From Megasphaera sp. UBA5897 (GTDB taxonomy: Bacteria > Bacillota > Negativicutes > Veillonellales > Megasphaeraceae), in NCBI GenBank assembly GCA_002431345.1, contig DJEN01000032.1, forward strand, positions 1 through 8,024: 8,024 nucleotides of DNA, read 5' to 3'. The stretch's first letter is position 1; every line of letters starts with the position of its first letter. The notes under the pieces were generated by a model. The model was not told the DNA's origin. It saw only the letters and a program-made list of their open reading frames with translations, and made no database searches. Positions 1 to 4,743 of this stretch are shown here, piece after piece. A program made the translations under genes and the position numbers.

Positions 1-5
1 GCGGC

Positions 6-138
6 ACGAAAAAGAATGAATAATAGAGGGTGTCCGGGAACCGTCCCGGCATTCTGTCCGCGCAGAAAGAAAAAGTACATACGCCAATGTAAACGGCACG
101 TTTACAGAATGATCTGTGGGTCAAAGGGATACTCCTTT
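6..138 (+). repeat. Structured intergenic repeat, copy 1 (direct)
   Basis: Non-coding repeat unit that recurs at 153-251 (direct) and at 1668-1812 (inverted). It opens with ACGAAAAAGAATGAATAA, then carries hairpin a (stem CCGGGA 34-39 / TCCCGG 44-49, loop ACCG). The conserved string CAGAAAGAAAAAG follows. Hairpin b is TGTAAACG 88-95 / CGTTTACA 99-106 with loop GCA. Hairpin c is AAAGG 123-127 / CCTTT 134-138. Bases 31-80 match the inverted copy with one substitution and one single-base gap. The unit may continue upstream of the window. No protein function is visible. A MITE/REP-like dispersed element or a family of structured transcripts are both possible. Confidence 0.8.
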
Positions 139-152
139 ACGTTACGTGTAGT

Positions 153-251
153 ACGAAAAAGAATGAATAACAGAAGGTATCGGGATACGTCCCGGCATTC
201 TGTCCGCACAGAAAGAAAAAGTGAGTAGCCGATGTAAACGGCACGTTTACA
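153..251 (+). repeat. Structured intergenic repeat, copy 2 (direct)
   Basis: Second direct copy, offset 147 bases at its left end and 145 at its right end from copy 1. It has the same order of parts: ACGAAAAAGAATGAATAA at 153, hairpin a (CGGGA 181-185 / TCCCG 190-194, loop TACG), CAGAAAGAAAAAG, then hairpin b (TGTAAACG 233-240 / CGTTTACA 244-251). The third hairpin of copy 1 is not recognisable after this copy. The loop of hairpin a differs from copy 1 (TACG against ACCG), while most of the stem is kept. Confidence 0.8.
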
Positions 252-294
252 AGAAAAAACAAATACATGGGGGCTAGAATAGCTCGAAAAAATG

Positions 295-332
295 AAAAAC
301 CTTGCTGAAGAACGTACTTCGGCAAGGTTTTT
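295..332 (-). terminator. Rho-independent terminator after the sirtuin operon
   Basis: A perfect-to-near-perfect stem of about 16 pairs (295-310 with 317-332, one G-T wobble, loop AACGTA). Read on the minus strand it is followed by a T-rich tract. It lies 20 bases past the stop codon of the minus-strand deacylase gene, so it most likely ends that operon. The flanking A-run and T-run could let it work in both directions and also stop transcripts entering from the left. Confidence 0.85.
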
Positions 333-351
333 GGTATTCTATGAATTTAGT

Positions 352-1074
352 TTATATCGTAATATGGCTGAATACTTGGCCAATTGGTTCTTTGATGACC
401 AAATCTGCTGAACTGTCCATGTCAGTTGAAGATTTGTTGATGAGGACGAGTTTGTGGCCGTTATAATAGCGTACGAGTCCGGCTGCCGGATAGACGACGA
501 GGGATGTGCCGCCGATAATCAGCATATCAGCGTGGCTGATATAATAAAGAGACTGTTCGATGACATCGTTGTCGAGCCCTTCTTCATAAAGGACGACATC
601 GGGTTTGATGGGGCCGCCGCAGGCATCGCATTTGGGGACGCCGGTGGAGTGGAGCATATATTCTGCATCAAACAGTTTGTGGCAGTGTTCGCAAAAATTG
701 CGGTGTACGCTGCCGTGCAGTTCCAGTACGTTTTTGCTGCCGGCTTTTTGGTGCAGGCCGTCGATGTTTTGGGTAATAATGGCTTTTAATTTTCCTGCTT
801 TTTCGAGTTCAGCCAGTTTGATATGAGCCATATTGGGTTTGGCGTCCAAACAGAGCATTTTGTCACGGTAAAACCGATAAAATTCTTCCGGATTTTCTCT
901 GTAAAAGGTGTGGCTCAAAATATGTTCCGGCGGATATTTATATGTTTGATTGTACAGGCCGTCGACACTGCGAAAATCAGGAATTCCGCTTTCAGTTGAA
1001 ACACCGGCGCCGCCAAAAAAGACGATGTTGTCAGAATGCTGTACCATATCTGCGAATTGTTCTACTGCTGTCAT
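352..1074 (-). CDS. cobB: SIR2-family NAD-dependent protein deacylase (sirtuin)
   Basis: This protein removes acyl groups from protein lysines using NAD, giving nicotinamide and O-acyl-ADP-ribose, in the cytoplasm. The 240 residues carry the full family signature: GAGVSTESGIPDFRS at 22-36 and TQNIDGLH at 101-108 (NAD pocket), the catalytic His in LELHGS at 120, four zinc-binding Cys at 128, 131, 149 and 152, GTSLVVYPAA at 189-198, and INKSST at 212-217. Length is normal for bacterial sirtuins. The ATG at 1074 is chosen because AAGGAGG (1085-1091) sits 10 bases upstream; an in-frame TTG at 1083 would leave only one base after the GGAGG. It lies 21 bases behind the HD-domain gene and is probably co-transcribed. 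Acyl preference (acetyl, succinyl or other) cannot be told from the sequence. Confidence 0.95.
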   Translation of the reverse strand: MTAVEQFADMVQHSDNIVFFGGAGVSTESGIPDFRSVDGLYNQTYKYPPEHILSHTFYRENPEEFYRFYRDKMLCLDAKPNMAHIKLAELEKAGKLKAIITQNIDGLHQKAGSKNVLELHGSVHRNFCEHCHKLFDAEYMLHSTGVPKCDACGGPIKPDVVLYEEGLDNDVIEQSLYYISHADMLIIGGTSLVVYPAAGLVRYYNGHKLVLINKSSTDMDSSADLVIKEPIGQVFSHITI

Positions 1075-1095
1075 AATGAACAAACCTCCTTGTGA

Positions 1096-1587
1096 TTATA
1101 TGTCAAATGTTTCTTTAAGCAGCCGAATGCCGCTGGCTGTACGAAATACGCGCTGGCAAAATTGGCGAATCGCGTCTTTGCCGAGTTGGTCTTCATAGGC
1201 ATTGACGAGAAAATCGGCTTCTAAGAGAATTTGATAGTCCAGCCCGTCAATATCATGATACGTATGATGATGGGCAATGAGAAAACATACGCGTTCAATG
1301 ACGTCTTCGGCATACCCAAGGGATGTCAAAATATCCCGAGCCGGAGCCGGGCCTTCTTTTTCTTGGTAACTGCCGCTGGTGCTGCCGTATTTTCTTTCGG
1401 CTGCGTGGATGCCAATGTCATGAAGAACTGCTGCCGTGACCAGCGTATGCTGCGTAGAAGCGGGTATATGTTCCAATTTACCGATGAGGTCAGCATACGT
1501 ATATACTTTGAGAAAATGCTGAATGCGCCGCGCATCGCCATGATCAAAAGCGATGGCTTTTTCAATCAGCTGTGGAAGTGCTGTCAT
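1096..1587 (-). CDS. HD-domain protein, probable metal-dependent phosphohydrolase
   Basis: A 163-residue cytoplasmic protein with the metal-binding pattern of the HD superfamily: His24 (RIQHFLKV), the His56-Asp57 doublet (AAVLHDIGIH), a His cluster at 106-108 (IAHHHTYHD) and Asp125 (LLEADFLVN). Members hydrolyse phosphate esters, often of nucleotides; the substrate of this one cannot be deduced. No signal peptide, membrane segment or extra domain is seen, and the protein is short, essentially the HD fold alone. The start ATG at 1587 has AGGAG six bases upstream (1594-1598). It is the first gene of a two-gene minus-strand operon with the sirtuin gene; that pairing does not establish a shared pathway. 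Confidence 0.88.
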   Translation of the reverse strand: MTALPQLIEKAIAFDHGDARRIQHFLKVYTYADLIGKLEHIPASTQHTLVTAAVLHDIGIHAAERKYGSTSGSYQEKEGPAPARDILTSLGYAEDVIERVCFLIAHHHTYHDIDGLDYQILLEADFLVNAYEDQLGKDAIRQFCQRVFRTASGIRLLKETFDI

Positions 1588-1613
1588 ATATATCTCCTGC
1601 CTTTCTGCTCTTT

Positions 1614-1642
1614 ATTATACTACAGGATGCATGAAAAATAGA
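1614..1642 (-). promoter_or_regulatory. Candidate promoter for the HD/sirtuin operon
   Basis: On the minus strand a perfect TATAAT occupies 1614-1619, about 27 bases before the HD-gene start codon, giving a leader of roughly 20 bases. The hexamer 17 bases upstream (1637-1642, TCTATT) is a poor -35 match, so this rests on the -10 box and position. The inverted repeat copy begins about 50 bases further upstream. Confidence 0.5.
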
Positions 1643-1667
1643 GGAAAAATATGTCTATTTTTTTATA

Positions 1668-1812
1668 GTAAACTAGCCGTTTACATTGGCAGTAGGGAAG
1701 TACCCCTATGCCCTCATATGATTTTGTAAACGTTATGCTATGTACTTTTTCTTTCTGCGCGGACAGATGCTGGGACGGTTCCCGGACACTCTGATCGTAC
1801 AGAAAGAAAAAG
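1668..1812 (-). repeat. Structured intergenic repeat, copy 3 (inverted)
   Basis: Reverse-complement copy of the repeat at 6-138. Bases 1740-1788 read on the minus strand match bases 31-80 of copy 1 with one substitution and one single-base gap. Hairpin a is kept in shortened form (GGGA/TCCC). Hairpin b is GTAAAC 1668-1673 / GTTTAC 1679-1684. Hairpin c is TAGGG 1693-1697 / CCCTA 1704-1708. This copy also has a perfect 13-base inverted repeat around its core: CTTTTTCTTTCTG at 1745-1757 and CAGAAAGAAAAAG at 1800-1812. That repeat makes the copy nearly symmetrical. It lies between the divergent HD and mmdA transcription units. Confidence 0.8.
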
Positions 1813-1829
1813 CTGATACCATAATCAGC
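1812..1829. repeat. Small perfect inverted repeat beside repeat copy 3
   Basis: GCTGAT (1812-1817) and ATCAGC (1824-1829) form a six-pair hairpin with loop ACCATA immediately after the CAGAAAGAAAAAG arm. In the other copies this arm is likewise followed by a small hairpin of different sequence. No T-run follows, so it is not a terminator. Confidence 0.5.
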
Positions 1830-1939
1830 ACAAGTAAAAAAAGTAAATTAGAATTGAAAATAATGCGAGAAGACATTGTAAACTATTTAGGCATACATAT
1901 CCATCTGTATAAAAATGTAAAGACACGTTGCTTATGCGC

Positions 1940-1967
1940 GGCTTGCATCGGGCAGGCTCTTTTATCT
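1940..1967 (+). other. Weak terminator-like hairpin upstream of the mmdA promoter
   Basis: GGCTTGC (1940-1946) can pair with GCAGGCT (1952-1958) across loop ATCGG, using two G-T wobbles, and is followed by a T-rich stretch (1958-1967). It lies upstream of the mmdA promoter, so it could stop transcripts coming from the left. The stem is short and the T-run is broken, so this is tentative. Confidence 0.3.
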
Positions 1968-2003
1968 ATGCAAAAAATGTACTATAATATATAAAGTATG
2001 AAA

Positions 2004-2032
2004 CTGTCAAAAAAGAATTTTTATGATATAAT
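2004..2032 (+). promoter_or_regulatory. Promoter of the mmd operon
   Basis: CTGTCA (2004-2009, four of six matches to TTGACA) and a perfect TATAAT (2027-2032) are separated by 17 bases. The predicted start near 2039 leaves a leader of about 30 bases before the mmdA ATG, enough for the ribosome-binding site but not for a riboswitch. A second TATAAT at 1983-1988 lacks a convincing -35 box. Confidence 0.75.
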
Positions 2033-2068
2033 ATAACTCTATGTGACACGTAGTAATGGAGGTGCATT

Positions 2069-3598
2069 ATGGCTACAGTTCAGGAAAAAATTGACCAGTT
2101 CCATGAAAAACTCGCGAAAATTGAGATGGGCGGCGGTCAAAAACGTATTGATAAACAGCATGAAAAAGGTAAGATGACAGCAAGAGAACGGTTGACAGCG
2201 CTTTTTGATGAAGGAAGCTTTACGGAAATCAGCCAGTTTATTCGTCATCGCTGCACAAATTTTAATATGCAGGAAAAAGAAATTCCCGGTGACGGCGTAG
2301 TTACCGGCTATGGTACGATACATGGACGCTTAGTGTATGCCTATGCGGAAGATTTCACTGTAGAAGGCGGTTCACTGGGGGAAATGCATGCCCACAAAAT
2401 CTGCCAGGTACAGGAAATGGCTCTGAAAATGGGAGCGCCGATTATCGGCATCAATGATTCCGGCGGTGCGCGTATTCAAGAAGGGGTCGATGCCTTGTCC
2501 GGCTTTGGCCGTATTTTTATGAATAATACATCTGCATCCGGCGTCATTCCCCAAATTTCTGTCATTATGGGGCCTTGTGCCGGCGGTGCCGTATACAGTC
2601 CGGCATTGACGGATTTTATTTTTATGGTCAAAAATACGTCCAATATGTTTATTACAGGCCCATCGGTTATCAAATCCGTAACGGCGGAAGAAGTTTCGGC
2701 AGAAGAATTAGGCGGTGCCGTGACACACAGTACCGTATCCGGCGTAACGCATTTTGCCTGCGAAAACGAAATGGACTGCATCCAAAAAATCAAGATGCTC
2801 TTGGATTTCCTGCCCAGCAACAATATGGAAGAAGCTCCGCTGGCTGAAAGCAGCGACGATCCGCAGCGTGCTGATGAAAGTTTGAACACGGTCATTCCGG
2901 ACAGCAGCAACATGCCGTATGATATGCTGGATGTATTGAAATCCTGTGTCGATAACGGCGAAATATTCCAGGTATTGGAAGACTACGCGCAAAATATTAT
3001 TACCTGCTTTGCCCGCTTTGACGGCCAGCCTGTAGGCATTATTGCCAACCAGCCGAAGTTCCTGGCTGGCTGCCTGGACATCAATGCATCGGATAAGGCG
3101 GCTCGTTTCATCCGCTTCTGCGACAGCTTTAATATTCCGTTGGTTACGTTTGTTGACGTACCGGGCTTTTTGCCGGGCACGACGCAGGAATTCGGCGGCA
3201 TTATCCGCCACGGTGCCAAGATGCTCTATGCATACTGCGAAGCAACGGTTCCCAAGGTTACGGTTGTAACGCGTAAAGCCTATGGCGGCGCGTATATTGC
3301 CATGTGCTGCCGTCAGCTTGGCGCCGATATGGTATTTGCTTGGCCAACAGCTGAAATTGCTGTCATGGGGCCTGACGGTGCAGCCAATATTATTTTCAAG
3401 CGCGATCCGGAAAAAGAAAAGAAAAAGCAAGAATATATTGAAGATTTTGCCAACCCGTACAAAGCGGCTGAACATGGCTATGTAGACTGCATTATTGAAC
3501 CGAAGGAAACACGGCCGCGCATCATCAGCGCGCTGGCTATGCTGTACAGCAAACGGGAAGAAAGACCGGCGAAGAAACACGGCAACATGCCGCTGTAA
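2069..3598 (+). CDS. mmdA: Methylmalonyl-CoA decarboxylase alpha subunit (carboxyltransferase)
   Basis: Transfers the carboxyl group of (S)-methylmalonyl-CoA to biotin on the gamma subunit, the first step of the sodium-pumping decarboxylase of propionate-forming anaerobes. At 509 residues it has the length of the Veillonella enzyme and two crotonase-like carboxyltransferase halves. The N-half carries SGGARIQEG (131-139) and GPCAGGAVYSPAL (168-180). The C-half carries the segment from VDVPGFLPG (362-370) to GAKMLYAY (382-389), then KAYGGAYIAM (403-412) and MGPDGAANII (433-442). These Gly-rich loops form the oxyanion holes in this family. GGAGG lies six bases before the ATG. The delta gene starts 14 bases after the stop. 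The same fold occurs in propionyl-CoA carboxylase beta chains; the neighbouring delta anchor and separate small biotin protein favour the decarboxylase. Glutaconyl-CoA decarboxylase alpha is longer (about 587 residues). Confidence 0.93.
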   Translation: MATVQEKIDQFHEKLAKIEMGGGQKRIDKQHEKGKMTARERLTALFDEGSFTEISQFIRHRCTNFNMQEKEIPGDGVVTGYGTIHGRLVYAYAEDFTVEGGSLGEMHAHKICQVQEMALKMGAPIIGINDSGGARIQEGVDALSGFGRIFMNNTSASGVIPQISVIMGPCAGGAVYSPALTDFIFMVKNTSNMFITGPSVIKSVTAEEVSAEELGGAVTHSTVSGVTHFACENEMDCIQKIKMLLDFLPSNNMEEAPLAESSDDPQRADESLNTVIPDSSNMPYDMLDVLKSCVDNGEIFQVLEDYAQNIITCFARFDGQPVGIIANQPKFLAGCLDINASDKAARFIRFCDSFNIPLVTFVDVPGFLPGTTQEFGGIIRHGAKMLYAYCEATVPKVTVVTRKAYGGAYIAMCCRQLGADMVFAWPTAEIAVMGPDGAANIIFKRDPEKEKKKQEYIEDFANPYKAAEHGYVDCIIEPKETRPRIISALAMLYSKREERPAKKHGNMPL

Positions 3599-3612
3599 GG
3601 GGAGGATACGAT

Positions 3613-4098
3613 ATGGAAGAAACAGCAGTTGTTTCGATGGAATTTGTCTTGGTAGCTCTCATTGCATTGGCTGTCTTGCTGGGAATTGTTTGGTATGCTG
3701 TATCCAATCGCACGCATGAGTTTGACCGGCGCATGACGCAGCTGGAAGAAGAAAATGCTAGACTGCGCAGCCTTTTGGAAAAAACATGCCAGCCTGCCAA
3801 GGAAAACACGGCATCTGCACCGCCCAAACCATCAGCATCCGTACCGGCGCAGGCTCCTGTACAGCATCCGATTGTGCCCGTAGGGACACGTCATCCGGCA
3901 GTTGTACCGGCACGGCCCATGACAGTAGTTCCCAAGGAAGAACAAGTACCCGGCACGACGCCGCCGGAAGTAGTCGCTGTCATTATGGCGGCTGTGGCAG
4001 CCTGCGGCTATTCTCCCGCTGCCATTCGCTCGATTCGCCCGGTTCAGCGCCGCAGCCAGCATTGGATTATGGCAGGCCGTTTGGCTAATATGAAATAG
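3613..4098 (+). CDS. mmdD: Decarboxylase delta subunit (OadG/MmdD-like membrane anchor)
   Basis: A small subunit that, in known sodium-pumping decarboxylases, holds the alpha and gamma subunits to the membrane beta subunit. The 161 residues show one N-terminal membrane helix (about 8-30), a charged coiled-coil stretch (about 35-57), a Pro/Ala/Val linker (about 61-115) and a conserved C-terminal segment (117-160). That segment contains PPEVVAVIMAAVAA, IRSIRPV and a final W-x3-GR-x3-M pattern, as in OadG/MmdD proteins, where it contacts the carboxyltransferase. GGGGAGG (3599-3605) lies seven bases before the ATG. The gene sits between alpha and biotin-carrier genes, the usual place for delta. 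It is somewhat longer than the Veillonella delta subunit, mainly because of the linker. Assignment rests on layout and the C-terminal pattern. Confidence 0.85.
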   Translation: MEETAVVSMEFVLVALIALAVLLGIVWYAVSNRTHEFDRRMTQLEEENARLRSLLEKTCQPAKENTASAPPKPSASVPAQAPVQHPIVPVGTRHPAVVPARPMTVVPKEEQVPGTTPPEVVAVIMAAVAACGYSPAAIRSIRPVQRRSQHWIMAGRLANMK

Positions 4099-4139
4099 AC
4101 AATACCCATCACTATGTGAATTATCCAGGAGGATATAGA

Positions 4140-4556
4140 ATGAAAAAATTTAAAGTAACCGTTAATGGACAATCCTATGAAGTAGAAGTTGAAGAAGTAG
4201 GGATGCCGCAGGCTGCTCCTGTCGCAGCTCCCGCACCGGCTCCCGCTCCGCAGCCGGCAGCAGCACCAGCACCGACGGCGGCTCCTAAAGCAGCACAGCC
4301 CGCAGCCGCTCCTGTCGCTGCAGGCCCAATTCCGGCTGGTGCCGTAGCAGTCAAAGCACCTATGCCGGGTAAAATTTCAGCACTCAAAGCAGAAGCCGGC
4401 AGTGCTGTCAAACGAGGCGACGTGCTGCTCGTCTTGGAAGCCATGAAAATGCAGAACGATATTACGGCTTCTGCAGACGGCACACTGCACGAAATCCGCG
4501 TCAACGTAGGCGACAACGTAAAGACTGGCGATGTATTAGCTGTTATTACAAAATAA
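4140..4556 (+). CDS. mmdC: Biotin carboxyl carrier (gamma) subunit of the decarboxylase
   Basis: Carries the carboxyl group on biotin between the alpha subunit and the membrane beta subunit. The 138 residues comprise a short N-terminal strand region (MKKFKVTVNGQSYEVEVEE), a flexible Ala/Pro linker (about 23-68) and a biotinyl domain (about 70-138). The biotinylation motif EAMKM lies at 100-104, with Lys103 the acceptor; the motif is preceded by APMPGKI (73-79), standard for this domain. The start at 4140 is chosen because AGGAGG (4127-4132) lies seven bases upstream. An in-frame GTG at 4116 would put the ribosome-binding site inside the gene. The delta stop is 41 bases upstream. A strong terminator follows, and no beta-subunit gene comes next, unlike the Veillonella order. 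Confidence 0.93.
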   Translation: MKKFKVTVNGQSYEVEVEEVGMPQAAPVAAPAPAPAPQPAAAPAPTAAPKAAQPAAAPVAAGPIPAGAVAVKAPMPGKISALKAEAGSAVKRGDVLLVLEAMKMQNDITASADGTLHEIRVNVGDNVKTGDVLAVITK

Positions 4557-4595
4557 TTGCTGGATTTTGTAGTCCGTGGATAGACCAAAAGCTCT

Positions 4596-4634
4596 AAAAC
4601 AGTGTCTTCCGGTTTGTGAAGGCACTGTTTTTTT
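4596..4634 (+). terminator. Rho-independent terminator of the mmd operon
   Basis: A stem of 14 pairs (4596-4609 with 4618-4631, one G-T wobble, loop of eight bases) runs straight into seven T residues (4628-4634). It lies 39 bases after the mmdC stop and only 34 bases before the next strong ribosome-binding start, so it separates the decarboxylase operon from the autotransporter. Confidence 0.92.
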
Positions 4635-4668
4635 AACATCGAAATAAGAGACGATGAGGTGTGGCGGA

Positions 4669-4743
4669 ATGAAGACGTACAAGTTGTTGAATAGTTGGTG
4701 TGGCATAAAATGGCAATCAAACAATTACAAACAAACAAAGTAG
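4669..4743 (+). CDS. Possible 24-residue leader frame overlapping the autotransporter start
   Basis: A small open frame starts at ATG 4669 with MKTYKLLNSWCGIK and stops at TAG 4741-4743. GAGGTG (4656-4661), a full six-base match to the anti-Shine-Dalgarno sequence, sits seven bases before this ATG, which is the best ribosome-binding arrangement in this region. The frame overlaps the first 34 bases of the autotransporter gene in another reading phase. It could be a translated leader peptide. It could also be the true N-terminus of the autotransporter, joined by a -1 shift or a missing base at AAAA (4707-4710). It has no recognisable domain. Confidence 0.35.
   Translation: MKTYKLLNSWCGIKWQSNNYKQTK

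Noticed and set aside
16..228. 70-codon open frame over the left repeats
   Set aside because: It lies entirely in the repeat, translates the repeat twice (similar CP/RKK-like strings), and has no ribosome-binding site or domain.
6..251. CRISPR array in the left repeats
   Set aside because: There are only two long, diverged copies about 146 bases apart, without regular 25-40-base repeats or unique spacers.
1983..1988. Second TATAAT upstream of mmdA as a separate promoter
   Set aside because: No -35-like hexamer stands 16-18 bases upstream; the pair at 2004-2032 is clearly better.
1740..1994. 84-codon open frame starting in the inverted repeat
   Set aside because: Its N-terminus is translated repeat and the rest is AT-rich intergenic DNA overlapping promoter-like elements; there is no Shine-Dalgarno site or recognisable domain.
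2033..2068. Riboswitch in the mmdA leader
   Set aside because: The predicted leader is only about 30 bases and unstructured apart from the ribosome-binding site.
2708..3580. 290-codon open frame antisense to mmdA
   Set aside because: It is fully inside a well-supported gene, and its content is explained by codon bias on the opposite strand; it has no domain or ribosome-binding site.
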